From Unio delphinus (lineage: Eukaryota; Mollusca; Bivalvia; Unionida; Unionidae), in the NCBI GenBank assembly GCA_029339505.1, contig JAQISU010000041.1, positions 6,023,001 through 6,087,000 of the forward strand: 64,000 nt of DNA, written 5' to 3'. Shown here piece by piece: positions 1-58,159 of this stretch. A program made the translations under genes and the position numbers. The notes below the pieces were generated by a model. It was not told the origin of the DNA and searched no databases. It saw nothing but the letters and a program-made list of their open reading frames with translations. Positions within the stretch are counted from its first letter, which is position 1. Each line of letters begins with the position of its first letter.

Positions 1-734
1 ATCTATATTACATCTATAGATTTAAGATTGTAATCTCCCATTTAAAATTTATTTCTTCCTTCCTTTCTTTCATAATTGAAAGGTGACTTAGAGAAACCGC
101 AGAAGAATGTTATATACTGGTCCTGCATTTCAAAACCTCACAGTATAAGATACATGTATTGCTTGTTCAGTCATCAAGTTAATTAAAGTGATCTAAAAGT
201 TATTTATTAAAAAAATAAATACTACAGAACAATTCATAATAATTTTAAAGTATGAAATTGTGATCTATTCCAAAAGAAAGATACTAGTTACTGCACCTGA
301 TAAAACCCATTTCAGGATTACAGATTGAACAAACAGTTGGCTAAAGTGTAGCATATTTTGCATTGCAAGCTATTACCATATATTTCGTGAGTTATCAACT
401 TATCAATGCAGTTTTCATAAGTATATGTACATGCATTTTGCATGTTATCACCTTCACAGGGGTGTTAATTCATGCATCGTAATTACATTTAGATGTTGTG
501 TTTTATAAGTGATGGAAAATGTTTGTTTTTGAGATGACATTGTTTTTAAAGTCAACTTTTGAGACAAAGTGAATGTAATAGTATTTTAATATTATGGAAG
601 CCATCTTTTTTCACTTTTCTTCTCCTCTTCTACTTTTGTCATCACATTCTTCTACTGCCACTGTACATAATTATACTGATATTAATGATGTCTTCATAAT
701 ATTATTAATGTAGTGCTATATTATTTGATTACAG
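1..734 (+). other. Intron upstream of the first visible integrin exon
   Basis: AT-rich non-coding DNA ending in the acceptor TTTGATTACAG just before the exon at 735. I found no exon, tandem array or recognisable mobile element here. It is read as intron because the exon at 735 begins inside a codon, so an upstream exon must exist outside the window. Confidence 0.6.
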
Positions 735-46895
<46,161 letters not shown>

Positions 46896-47235
46896 ATCTC
46901 TTTTCAGTGTCTCCGTCTCTAACAATTTCAGCTTGTAATGGGATGAATTTGATTCAGTCACATGATGGTTTCATGCCCAATTAAACACTCATTATTGACC
47001 ATTCAAATGGTTTAGAGAATGTATGAAATTAAGAAACTGAGAAAGAATGTAACTGAGCAAAGCTGGATAGGTAATTTTGTTTGGTGGGGAGTATGAAGCC
47101 TACATTATTTATTCACTTTGCCAACTCATGCTGTACAATATTGACTTCAGGTTTGTTTATTTGTTTGTATTTATTCCAAATCAATGTCAGTGATAATCTG
47201 GTAAAACTTAATCAATTTTCTTACTTTGATTTAGA
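46896..47235 (+). other. 3' untranslated region, proximal part
   Basis: Sequence after the stop without repeats until the next array. An ATTAAA at 46980-46985 could be a weak polyadenylation signal. The transcript end is not certain. Confidence 0.5.
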
Positions 47236-48355
47236 GCTGCCTGACATCATTTGCATTGGTGACACTCAGTCACCCAAATGCCTTATAAAGTGTATCAAGG
47301 ACTGCCTGACACTCAGTCAAGGACTGCCTGACACTAAGTCACCCATATGCTTTATGAAGTGTATCTAGGACTACCTGACACTCAGTCACCCATTTGCCTT
47401 ATGAAGTGTATCAAGGACTGTCTGATGCTCAGTCACCCATATGCCTTATAAAGTGTATCAAGGACTGCCTTACACTCAGTCACCCATATGCTTTATGAAG
47501 TGTATCAAGGACTGCCTGACACTCAGTCACCCATATGCTTTATAAAGTGTATCTAGGACTACCTGACACTCAGTCACCCATTTGCCTTATGAAGTGTATC
47601 TAGGACTACCTGACACTCAGTCACCCATATGCCTTATGTGGTGTATCAAGGACTGCCTGACACTCAGTCACCCATTTGCCTTATGAAGTGTATCTAGGAC
47701 TACCTGACACTCAGTCACCTACATGCTTTATGAAGTGTATCAAGGACTGTCTGATGCTCAGTCACCCATATGCCTTATAAAGTGTATCAAGGACTGCCTT
47801 ACACTCAGTCAAAGACTGCCTGACACTCAGTGACCCATATGCTTTATGAGGTGTATCAAGGACTGCCTGACACTCAGTCACCCATATGCTTTATGAAGTG
47901 TATCTAGAACTACCTGACACTCAGTCACCCATTTGCCTTATGAAGTGTATCTAGGACTACCTGACACTCAGTCACCCATATGCCTTATGTGGTGTATCAA
48001 GGACTGCCTGACACTCAGTCACCCATATGCCTTATGTGGTGTATCAAGGACTGCCTGACACTCAGTCACCAATTTGCTTTATGAAGTGTCTTAAGGACTG
48101 TCTGATGCTCAGTCACCCATATGCCTTATAAAGTGTATCAAGGACTGCCTTACACTCGGTCAAGGACTGCTTGACACTCAGTCACCCATATGCTTTATGA
48201 AGTGTATCAAGGACAGCCTGACTCATTCACCTGTATGCCTTCTGAAGTGTATCTAGGACTGCCTGACACTCATTCACCCATATGCTTTTATGAAATGTAT
48301 CTAGGACTACCTGACACTCAGTCACCCATTTGCCTTATGTGGTGTATCAAGGATA
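47236..48355. repeat. Minisatellite, about 45-48 bp unit, about 24 copies
   Basis: GACTGCCTGACACTCAGTCA, then CCCATATGCCTTATGAAGTG and TATCAAG. Unit variants (CTAGGACTACC, GTCTGATGCTC, TGTGGTGTATC) recur in the same order at about 47385-47640 and 47740-48000, which is a higher-order pattern. It begins about 340 bp after the integrin stop codon and may be part of its 3' UTR. Confidence 0.95.
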
Positions 48356-48664
48356 AAATACTTAACCATGTAAAAAAGACACTGAAACAAATTCATCTTC
48401 ATGTATATTGGTAGTGAATAATTAGCATTATGCAGTGAACTGATTCATGTGAAAAGATTGGAATGTAAATAATATTACATTTATGAAATCTTGCTTTATT
48501 TACCGCAATATTGTATGCATCTTTGTGTATTCATATTTCTTTTATATCTTACCTTTTTGATAGGATGCTGACATTTCATTGAACAGTAATAACTTTTGTT
48601 ATATGTTTTTTTCATTATGTTTTAATTGTCTTTTAGTTTATATTGTTCCTCACTTAGATGATGT

Positions 48665-48670
48665 AATAAA
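48665..48670 (+). promoter_or_regulatory. Candidate polyadenylation signal AATAAA
   Basis: AATAAA lies after the array, followed within about 30 bases by a T-rich stretch. If used, the 3' UTR would include the whole minisatellite. It could equally be a chance AATAAA in AT-rich DNA. Confidence 0.3.
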
Positions 48671-48756
48671 TCAGACTATCACATAACGTTCACCTTTATT
48701 ATGTCACATCATTAAAATAATTCACAGCACTGTAATGTAGCCCTTGGGAACATGAT

Positions 48757-49115
48757 AGAGAGGTGCCAAGGTCTAGAATACAGTTGGATAAACAAAATCT
48801 CGAGATTGTTTTCATCTTACATGATATAGAGGTGCCAAGGTCTTTAATACAGTTGGATAAACAAAATCTCGAGATTGTTTTCATCTGACATGATAGAGAT
48901 ATGACAAGGTCTAGAATACAGCTGGATAAACAAAATCTCAAGATTGTTTTCATCTTACGTGATAGAGATATGACAAGGTCTAGAATACAGTTGGATAAAC
49001 AAAATCTCAAGATTGTTTTCATCTTACATGATAGAGACATGACAAGGTCTAGAATACAGTGGGATAAACAAAATCTCAAGATTGTTTTCATCTGACATGA
49101 TAGAGAGGCGCCAAA
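48757..49115. repeat. Minisatellite, 69-bp unit, about 5 copies
   Basis: GATAGAGATATGACAAGGTC, then TAGAATACAGTTGGATAAAC and AAAATCTCAAGATTGTTTTC. The first two copies have AGGTGCC and CTCGAG variants. Confidence 0.95.
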
Positions 49116-49309
49116 CTCCTTAATGCCTTGTGATAATTAGGATCTGAACACTGTTTTCATCTGACTTTACATGGAGATTCCAATGATAAATCTAGTTTTT
49201 TGTTTTCCTTAACTTTATTTGCTTGCTCCAAACATGACTGCAACAAAACTAGAAAAGAAAGTAACCATGAAACTAATTAAACTGTATACTGATAACTTGA
49301 AGAAGTTTG

Positions 49310-50000
49310 AACTAACCAACAGCCAAAAACAGGTGGAAATAAGATTGATTGTAACCCCTACTACCAACAGCCAAAAACAGGTGGAAATAAGATTGATTGT
49401 AACCCCTACTAACCAATAGCCAAAAACAGGTGGAAATAAGATTAATTGTAACCCCTACTAACCAACAGCCAAAAACAGGTGAAAATAAGATTGATTGTAA
49501 CCCCTACTAACCAACAGCAAAACACAGGTGAAAATAAGATTGATTGTAGCCCCTACTAACCAACAGCCAAAAACAGGTGGAAATAAGATTGATTGTAACC
49601 CCTACTAACCAACAGCCAAAAACAGGTGAAAATAAGATTGATTGTAACCCCTACTACCAACAGCCAAAAACAGGTGGAAATAAGATTGATTGTAACCCCT
49701 ACTAACCAACAGCCAAAAACAGGTGAAAATAAGATTGATTGTAACCCCTACTAACCAACAGCCAAAAACAGGTGAAAATAAGATTGATTGTAGCCCCTAC
49801 TAACCAACAGCCAAAAACAGATGGAAATAAGATTGATTGTAACCCCTACTAACCAATAGCCAAAAACAGGTGGAAATTAGATTGATTGTAACCCCTACTA
49901 CCAACAGCCAAAAACAGGTGGAAATAAGATTGATTGTAACCCCTACTAACCAACAGCCAAAAACAGGTGGAAATAAGATTGATTGTAACCCCTACTACTT
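49310..50000. repeat. Minisatellite, about 49-bp unit, about 14 copies
   Basis: CCAACAGCCAAAAACAGGTG, then GAAATAAGATTGATTGTAAC and CCCTACTAA. Some copies lack the AA before CCAAC and are two bases shorter. Confidence 0.97.
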
Positions 50001-50049
50001 AATTTATTTTATTCCGAAGTCAGTGACCAAATAATTAAAGTGCAACTTC

Positions 50050-50295
50050 AGATCCTGGGTTGCATAAAGTTTAGAGATGTAATTATCTGTAATTTCCTGC
50101 AATTCAGAGGCAGTTTTAAAGATGGTTCAACTAATATGCTGGGTTGCATAAAGTTTAGAGATGTAATTATCTGTAATTTTCTGCAATTCGGAGGCAGTTT
50201 TAAAGATGGTTCAACTAATATGCTGGGTTGCATAAAGTTTAGAGATGTAATTATCTGTAGTTTCCTGCAATTCGGAGGCAGTTTTAAAGATGGTC
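50050..50295. repeat. Tandem repeat, 84-bp unit, about 3 copies
   Basis: GGGTTGCATAAAGTTTAGAG and the following sequence up to GATGGTTCAACTAATATGCT are repeated, almost identical. Confidence 0.96.
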
Positions 50296-50690
50296 ATGAA
50301 TCCATGGAAGATAATACATGTGCTAAAAAACTGTTTCCTGAGACTGGTGAGAGGGAGTTCCTGCTGTGATGAGGGTATGATGAATATGATAAATAATTCA
50401 AGATTTGTATTTAACATTAGCAATATTTCATTAGCTGTGTTTAATATACAGAAGAATCATTAGAAGCTTTGTAAGGTTTCTAACAAGATGGGTCCTGCAT
50501 TTGCTGATACCTAACTTTGTAGGTATCATTGGATGGTATATGCCCTCAAAATGTAATTATAAGTTGTGGAACAATGCTTTACCATCCATCTGCATACTGG
50601 TAAACTAAGTATATCATCGCCATGACAACACACTGGCAGATTAATCATCCAGAGTTACAGACTTCTTAAAGCAGCACAACATACACACTG

Positions 50691-50880
50691 CTACAACCAC
50701 CATTCATCCCTGATTAGCTCCAAGAGAAAACCTCTTATTAATAATTTACTGAGGGGTACATAATTTCAAAACCTCCTTGCAATTACTACAACTGCCATTC
50801 AGCCCTGATTTAGCTCCAAAAGAAATCCTCTTATTAATAATTTACTGAGGGGTACACAATTTCAAAACCTCCTTGCAATT
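50691..50880. repeat. 95-bp tandem duplication
   Basis: CTACAACCACCATTCATCCC to CAAAACCTCCTTGCAATT is repeated once, with a few differences. Confidence 0.93.
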
Positions 50881-50885
50881 GTAAG

Positions 50886-51624
50886 TGCTGTTTTCCAGAG
50901 TTTAAACAAGATACCAAAATGGGACAAAAATAAAGCAATTTAATACTCAGATATTCTGACTGAGAAAGTGTGTAAAGGTTAATGATAAGTACTTTGAGTG
51001 ATACAATGATGTACTGTTCGATAAAAAAGAAATTTGTTGTACAGTGCGATAATATTCAGATCTGTTTAATTTCACCTTTTAAGTACAAATGTATATGATG
51101 TGTATTTATGGATTACCGAATTGTTTGATTTGCTAGCTGAGTGAAGCATGACATTTAAAAATACACAGGTTATGCATTTATAGTCAGTACCAAGCTTGCT
51201 GGGGACAATTTGTATGAGAAACATACAGGAAAATAATCAAATCTTTCTGTGACTCGAAAAGTGGTTTGGTAAAACATCATCCATTCATGAGTCACACTTT
51301 AGTGATATTAACAATTCAATATCTGGCAATCATACTCAATATTTGGCAATCCTTCATTGTGAATAAATAAATTGGCGATTTAGAACAACACACACTGTTA
51401 GTTGACTGTTAGTTGTAAGTATTGAATGTAATACCTCCTGATTCCTTAAATAAAGTGCATTACCTCCTTTTTGGTCAAAATTCACAAATAAATCTTTCTT
51501 ATGTGTACATTTCTTGATCCATGCATGTCTCATGGGGCGAAAATGACACAAAACCCAGAATATCAAAATTTTCTCAGCATTTATTGCGTTTAATGTTGTA
51601 ATACCACTTAATAGGTGAGTTTAC
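50886..51624. other. Intergenic, no gene
   Basis: Nothing recognised. Confidence 0.45.
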
Positions 51625-52060
51625 ATAAAAATCTAATGTCTTGTTAATGTGTTGATATGTATACATTTAATGTGTAATTCTTGTCAATGTGTTGATTTGT
51701 GTACATTTATTGTGTAATGTCTTAATGAATTGATTGTTGTACATTTAATATGTAATGTCTTGTTATTGGGTTGATATGTGTACATTTATTATTTTATTAC
51801 CAAATCAATCTGTATACCTTTAAGATCTAATATCTTGGCAATAGGTTGATCTGTGTACATTTAATGTCTCATGTTTTGTTAATGGGTCGATTTGTGTACA
51901 TGTAATGTCTAACATCTTGTCAGTGGGTTGATCTGTGTACATGTAATGCCTAACATCTTGTCAATAGGTTGATCTGTGTACATGTAATGTCTTGTTATCA
52001 CTTGCTGTGTTTTAATTAGTTTTTGTACATGTAATGTCTTGTTAAAGGATATAGTCAGTC
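51625..52060. repeat. Degenerate tandem array, about 45-50 bp unit
   Basis: GTGTACATTTAATGTGTAAT, CTTGTTAATGGGTTGAT and diverged forms recur about nine times. It passes into the next, more regular array, whose unit shares the GTCTTGTTAATGGGTT part. Confidence 0.85.
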
Positions 52061-52071
52061 TGTGCAATCTC

Positions 52072-52430
52072 TTGTTAGCACTTAATGGGTTAAATCTGTC
52101 TGAATAAATCTGATGTCTTGTTAATGGGTTAAATCTGTCTGAATAAATCTGATGTCTTGTTAATGGCTTAAATCTGTCTGAAAAAATCTGATGTCTTGTT
52201 AATGACTTAAATCTGCCTGAATAAATCTGATGTCTTGTTAATGGGTTAAATCTGTCTGAATAAATCTGATGTCTTGTTAATGGCTTAAATCTGTCTGAAT
52301 AAATCTGATGTCTTGTTAATGGCTTAAATCTGTCTGAAAAAAATCTGATGTCTTGTTAATGGCTTAAATCTGTTTGAAAAAATCTGATGTCTTGTTAATG
52401 GATTAAATCTGTCTGAATAAATCTGATATT
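52072..52430. repeat. Minisatellite, 39-bp unit, about 9 copies
   Basis: AATGGGTTAAATCTGTCTGA, then ATAAATCTGATGTCTTGTT. It probably evolved from the neighbouring older array. Confidence 0.96.
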
Positions 52431-52635
52431 AATTTTCTTTGATATCTTATTTAATAATGCTTAAATATATTGATGAATTGCAAAGAAAACTTACTAATAA
52501 TACCTGTTGTTTATCTGGACTGAGATAAGCCGCCAAACATTGCCTTCATTAACAATGGAACTTTTATAAAGACACTCTCTCAAATTGAGTTTTCAGTCAA
52601 GACCAAATCATGTACTACTGTTGGACTCTGAAGCA

Positions 52636-53685
52636 CACTTAAAAGATAAGAAGAGTCATTCTGAAGCACACTTAAAAATTAGAAGAGTCATTCTTAAGCA
52701 TGCTTAATAAATGGGAAGAGTCATTCTTAAGCACACTTAAAAGAGGGAAAGAGTCATTCTTAGGTACAATTAAAAGATGGAAAGAGTCATCCTAAAGCAC
52801 ACTTAAAAAATGAAGAGTCATCCTAAAGCACGCTTAAAAGATGGTAAGAGTCATCCTGAAGCACTTAAAAGATGAAAATGGGAATAATCATTATAAAGCA
52901 CACTTTAAAGATGGGAAGAGTCATTCTAAAGCACACTTAAAAGATAGTCATATGCATGCTGCATAAGATGGTAAGAGTCATCTTACAGCACACTTAAAGA
53001 TGAAAAGAGTCATTCTAAAGCACACTTAAAAAATGAAAAGAGTCATTCTGAGGCACACTTTAAAGATGAGAAGAGTCGTTCTTAAGCACACTAAAAAGAT
53101 GGAAAGAGTCATTCTGAAGCACAATTAAAATATGGATAGACTCATTCTAAAGCACATTTAAAAGATAGGAAGAGTCATTCTAAAGCACACTTCAAAGCTG
53201 GTAAGAGTCACCCTAAAGCACACTTCAAAGCTGGTAAGAGTCACCCTAAAGCACACTTCAAAGCTGGTAAGAGTCACCCTAAAGCACACTTCAAAGCTGG
53301 TAAGAGTCATCCTAAAGCACACTTAAAAGATGGGAAGAGTAATTCTGAAGCAAGCTTAAAAGATGGGAAGAGTCATTCTTAAGCACACTTAAAAGATGAA
53401 AAGAGTCATTCTGAATCACACTTAAAAGATGGATAGAGTCATTCTAAAGCACACTTAAAAAAGATGGAAAGAGTCACCCTAAAGCCTACTTCAAAGATGG
53501 TAAGAGTCATCCTAAAGCACGCTTAAAAGATGGAGAGAGTCATCCTACAGCACACTTAAAAGATCAAAAGAGTGATTCTGAAGCACACTTAAAAGATGAA
53601 AAGAGTCCTTCTAAAGCACATTTAAGTGATGAGTAGAGTCCTTCTAAAGCACACTTAAAAAATGGAGAGAGTCATGCATGCTGCA
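52636..53685. repeat. Minisatellite, about 32-33 bp unit, about 32 copies
   Basis: AAAGCACACTTAAAAGATGG followed by GAAGAGTCATTCT. Copies are quite diverged, except a run of near-identical GCTGGTAAGAGTCACCCT copies at about 53185-53310, which is a local recent expansion. Confidence 0.95.
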
Positions 53686-53689
53686 CAAA

Positions 53690-54802
53690 ATGGTGTAAAT
53701 TTATTCTTTCATTCAATAGAAACTTACTAGTTTCATAATTTTTGTGAGACAAAATGTTTGTAAGACTGACAACATTCATTAATAAAACTGAACCTAATGC
53801 AATCTTTATTTAATACACTAAATTCTAATTGAACTTTTTCTCATAAAGTCTCAAAATTAATAAGTTTTATATAATATTTTCTATAGGTAATGAATATAAT
53901 AGCCAATCCAACTGTTCACAAAGAAGTCGTCTGAATTAATAAGACTGTTGGTTCAAGTTGCAATCGGTTGTCATGTTGGTAGGCAAATTGAAGGTGGATC
54001 CATAAAAGTATCATATCTGTAGCTTGATAAATTCACAGATCCTGAAATGGGTAAATTTACCAATTCTACAACTTTACGCATTTCATTTACATTTGAAGTG
54101 CTTTGAAATTTGTTATATTTTACATTCAATGTAGGTTTTATATTTCAGCAGTGATCTCGTCGTTGATTTTTCTATATGCATTCTGATGATGTGTTAAACA
54201 CTTCCATTCATCAGTTTCTTTTGTTTGCTTGGAATGAAATGCATTTACTTAACTGGATTTTCTGTCATTGATGTGTTAAAGGGAAATAACTATCGTATGT
54301 TTTAGTAAAAGTATGCTTTATCAACATAGCAAATGCATAAAATGCAAACAAAATTAATGCATGATAAATGCAACTTAAACCAATTTAAACATTTAGTTGT
54401 GGAGTAACAGCCTTTTTTTCTTTATTTTTCTTCTTTTTTTTCTTCGTTTCATTCAACAAATATCGTACACTGATGTCATCACATTAGTTGCTGTTACATC
54501 TCATCGACTACATGTATAAGAATTTTCAGCAAAGAAGAAAAACTATTATGTGAAAAGGCTTTTGATTGTAGAAATCTTGCGGCAGCCTGAAAATAACTAT
54601 TTCAAATAAATTCATGAAACGAATCTACGCTGTGTTCTGTTTTGTCCATCATTCCTTCTTCTGCATTCTAAATACTGCATTTGCACTTTTCGTATTCTTA
54701 AAAATGTAATAGAAACTTTTATTTGCGCTCATTTTTAATGTTTGCGTGTTTGTTTCGCTGGTAAAATCGCGCCTTTAAGGGTCTCTATAATCAAAATACA
54801 AC
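53690..54802. other. Intergenic or distal 3' region, no firm gene
   Basis: Mostly unique sequence. An acceptor-like TTTTCTATAG at 53886 is followed by 15 codons and a stop (53887-53934). AATAAA occurs at 54605-54610. This could be an alternative last exon of the integrin gene, but nothing supports it beyond these short signals. Confidence 0.35.
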
Positions 54803-55083
54803 CATTATGTTATTTGTTGTTGTTGTATGGCTTAAAGCCATTTTTCAGCACAACATATGTTATACATGGCGGCCAGTATAAATGGTGGAGGAAAAAAACC
54901 AGGAAAACCCCCAGAAAGAACCACCGATACACGAGAAGCTACTGGCGAGCTTTCTCACATACCCATATTGGCCGAATCTGAGACTCGAACCCACGCAGAC
55001 AGATGTGAGATGGCAATGATCCATAACAGTGATGGCTTTAGACCACTCGGCCACCCCCCCCCCCACCCCCCATTATATTATTT
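54803..55083 (-). mobile_element. tRNA-derived SINE (family 1), copy d, with target-site duplication
   Basis: SINE body and head on the - strand, with the (GTT)n side at 54816-54826 and the head at about 55050 next to a C run. The 13-bp flanks CATTATGTTATTT (54803-54815) and CATTATATTATTT (55071-55083) differ at one position and are the duplicated target. Confidence 0.92.
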
Positions 55084-55809
55084 CAGTGTGGCATTAATGT
55101 TGATATTTGAAAAGAAAAAGATGCTAGCTTTTCATTTAGATTCAAGACATGGTTTCTGTATAATTGTGAACTTGAACAAACACGTTTTCATGTAAATTAA
55201 GTGATTGTTCTTCGAATATCCAAATCAAATTAGTCAAATCTTATTTGCTGCAAGTTTAATCCCAAAAATAAATTAGTCAGATCCTATTTGCTGCAAAATG
55301 CATATCAAAATTAAATTAGTCAAATCCTTATTTACTTCAAATTACACGCCCCTTTGGACAAACTTAGTGAATATCTAAAAGAAAATTAGTTTTTAACTGT
55401 ATAATTGTAAATGGTTTTGTTATGAACTCGATAAGTCCCATGCTTGAAAAATCTTTCTCATAACTGAAATTTTAGCATATACACAGTCATAACTTATGTT
55501 TTTTATTCAACAGTTAAAATTCAGTCAGTCTTGAGAACGATACTGAAATATTCAAGAAAGATAACGCTACTTTATACTGTTACAAATGATATGGTACCCG
55601 TCCTAGTCACCGGGGGTTTTCAGTTTTTTATGCACACGTTCCTAATTCTTGTATACTGTTGCAATTTGTTTTATAGAGTATGTTGTTTGTTTAATACTTA
55701 TTTTTTCAAACATATGTTAAGGTTAGCAATCTTTTTTTAATATTCCTTTAAGGAATTAAATACTCTGTTTAGGTTTTGTAATTTGTTTTCTGTGATTTCA
55801 AGGAATCTA

Positions 55810-55811
<2 letters not shown>
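55084..55811. other. Intergenic, no gene
   Basis: A phrase like AAATTAGTCAAATCTTATTTGCTGCAA recurs three times at about 55228-55345. Otherwise nothing. Confidence 0.55.

Positions 55812-55896
<85 letters not shown>
55812..55896. repeat. (TA)n microsatellite
   Basis: About 42 TA units, ending at the LTR-like sequence that follows. Confidence 0.98.
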
Positions 55897-55900
<4 letters not shown>

Positions 55901-56300
55901 CGACTCCGTGATCTAAGTAACAGAAAAGAGCGAAAACCGACAAGTTTTGCAAAATTCAGAACAATTTATTTTCTTATTATACAAGCGAAAATGTCAAGAA
56001 AAAAAAGAAGTTACGGTTTTGCGAATTAAATACCAATTAATCCGAGAATGTCTAACACATGTGCTAATGATTAAAGTTCTGAATAAGCTTTCGTTTATTC
56101 CAAAATAGATAAAAACGTTAGAATTGTTTATGTGTTTGTGATGGCAAATCTAGCAGTGATGTGCTAACAGTCATTTGTTGAATCACAATACTACAATACA
56201 AGATTATATCCTTATTTGAATTTCATTATAAATCCACGCTTCTATTTCAAAGAATGTTATCTACGAGCATTTTGTATTTCCAGAGATGAATACTTTGAAT
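55896..56300 (-). mobile_element. Diverged LTR of a Gmr1-like relative, probably solo (copy D)
   Basis: From GTTACGACTCCG on, the + sequence follows the beginning of the copy B LTR: AACAGAAAAGAGCGAAAAC versus ACAGAAAGAGTGAAAAC, AACAATTTATTTTC, then AAGTTACGGTTTTGCGAAT versus AACTTACGGTTTTAGAGAAT and AATTAATCCGA. Similarity fades after about 56070 and no internal genes follow. The right boundary is not resolved. Confidence 0.7.
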
Positions 56301-56392
56301 TATGTAATTTGAATAAATAAATTTCATCCCAAATGAAATACTGGACACAACAAAAATACAGCCGATGCTGTTCATGCTTTGCTGCACGAATT

Positions 56393-56845
56393 AATCATTA
56401 TAGTTTTAATTGCAAGAAATATACAGTACCAAGACTAAGACAAATGATTTGCTTAAACCAATTATTCTTCCCTATTAGCACTAATTTATTTCTGTATGGA
56501 TCAACTATTAAATAATTAACCTAAACACATATATAGTTGAAATCGTCTAGACGTAAAATAAAGATGCTAACTGATTTCAATAAGTGTCAAGGACGAACTA
56601 CCTACAGGCATGATTTCCCTGCCATGTAATCCCTTTATTTATTCCTCCCAATTCTTCTTATTTCTCTTCTTTAAGTTATTTGCTATACATTTATTTTGTA
56701 ATAACTTTTAGAGAACGATGAATTTTATTAAAAAATTATTTTCATTAAGGCACCGCATTTCTGGTTCACGCATAAGTATATAGACGTACTGTTTAGTCCT
56801 TACCACTTTTCCGATACCTACTTGTGTATTTTGGGATCCAGTACA
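56393..56845. repeat. Dispersed repeat, first copy (second at 57300-57775)
   Basis: Both copies share, in the same order, a CAGTACCAAGACTAAGACA-like start, GTATGGATCAACTATTAAATG-like and GACGTACTGTTTAGTCCTTA-like segments, and CTACTTGTGTATTT near the end. They flank the SINE at 56871. They may be one older element family or a local duplication. Confidence 0.65.
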
Positions 56846-56870
56846 ACATGAAACAGATTATGTGTTATTT

Positions 56871-57120
56871 AGGGGGCCCCGAGTGGCTGAGTGGTCTAAA
56901 GCGCTGTCCGTTACGGACCACTGCCATCTCACCTCTGTCTGCCTGTGTTCGAGTCTAAGATTCGGCAAATGTAGTTATGTGAGAAAGCTTGCCAGTAGCT
57001 TCTCGTGGGTCGGTGGTTCTTTCCGGGGGTTGTCCGGGTTCTTCCTCCACCATTAATACTGGCCACCATGTATAGCCTATAGTGTGCTGAAAAATGGCGT
57101 TAAACCATCTAAAACAAAAA
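56871..57120 (+). mobile_element. tRNA-derived SINE (family 1), copy e, best-preserved
   Basis: The head GTGGCTGAGTGGTCTAAAGC is an A-box-like tRNA start and GTGTTCGAGTCTAA is B-box-like, so it can act as an internal RNA polymerase III promoter. The body contains GAGAAAGCTTGCCAGTAGCT and GGTTCTTCCTCCACCATTAA, and the tail is (CAAAAA)n. The flanks share only TTATTTA as a possible target duplication. Confidence 0.93.
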
Positions 57121-57299
57121 CAAATCTTATTTAAACGTAAAGTTTCGCCAACACGTAATCATGCGCCACTCTGTCATTAAACTTGTACGGAAAATCAAGA
57201 ATTATGCATATTAGGGTAAGCAATAACTAGTGATTTAAACAAAAATATTCAAATTTTCTTACTCACTTCATTGTGCATATGTAGAGAGGATGATGAGAA

Positions 57300-57775
57300 T
57301 ATTATTATATTTATTAATTTTAAGAAACACACAGGACCAAGACAGACATTTATTAGATCAAGTATTCATCCATGTTAAATTGTTAATACAAATGTCTTGC
57401 TGTTTGGATCAACGGAACTATCAAATGACCTGAACATTCGCAGGGGGGGGGGGGGGGGCTAGGGGGCGCCAAATCGGCCAAAAGTATCAACAATAGAGGG
57501 GCAGGGGCAGCCGGGGGCGCAAATTTGGGTGTTTTGCCCTGGGCGCCAAATATCCTCGCTACGCCACTGCCAGTACCCGCCACGGAATCCTTTTATGCTG
57601 ACACACTATCCCCTTTACTTTCTTCAAATTAGTTGCTATTCACTGATCTTATATTAACATTTCTAGTACGATGAATTATACGATATTCATTTGTATCATT
57701 GTACTATACACATAAGTCATTACACGTACTGTTAGTCATTGCCACTTTTCATGTATCTACTTGTGTATTTAGTGG
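57300..57775. repeat. Dispersed repeat, second copy, interrupted by a MITE
   Basis: Counterpart of 56393-56845. A short G-rich MITE (57441-57569) lies inside it. Confidence 0.65.
57441..57569 (-). mobile_element. Short MITE-like element with CAGTGGCGTAGC end
   Basis: The - strand begins CAGTGGCGTAGCGAGG, followed by GGCGCCCAGGGC, and ends in a long C/G run (G run on + at 57443-57459). CAGTGGCGTAGC ends are common on hAT-like and similar non-autonomous DNA elements in animals. The other terminal repeat is masked by the G run. Confidence 0.6.
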
Positions 57776-57961
57776 AGAGCTGTTGCTAAGTGGTGAGAAC
57801 TTGTAGCCCCATCATATGTGCTGTAAATAAAGCAATACAAATTTTGGAAACAAAATAAGAAAAAGAACCGAATGCGCTAGAACTTTCACTAGGTACACTA
57901 CTAACAAGAAGTAATTCGTTATATCATAATCTTCGCACTAGAGGATGTAGCCTGACCTCCC

Positions 57962-58151
57962 CAGGGCCGGATTAAGTCCTTTGGGGACCCTGGGCACAGA
58001 CAACAAAGGAACTCATAGCTATCCCGCCTTTTCCATATATATGGTTACAGTACTATTAACAACACTGCCTGTGAAATCAGACGATAATATACGAGGCCCC
58101 TTGGGTCCTGGGCACTTTGCACATTTTGCCCTAAGGATAACCCGGCCGTGG
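57962..58151. mobile_element. Short MITE, about 190 bp, with CAGGGCCGGATTA end
   Basis: Left end CAGGGCCGGATTAAG. Right end GGATAACCCGGCCGTGG, an imperfect inverted copy. The interior has GGGGACCCTGGGCAC and GGGTCCTGGGCAC as a subterminal repeat. hAT-like type is inferred. Confidence 0.6.
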
Positions 58152-58159
58152 ACTTCCGT

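Noticed and set aside
56871..57120. tRNA gene suggested by A-box- and B-box-like sequence
   Set aside because: The tRNA-like part does not fold into a complete cloverleaf by inspection, and the same head and body occur in several copies. It is a SINE head.
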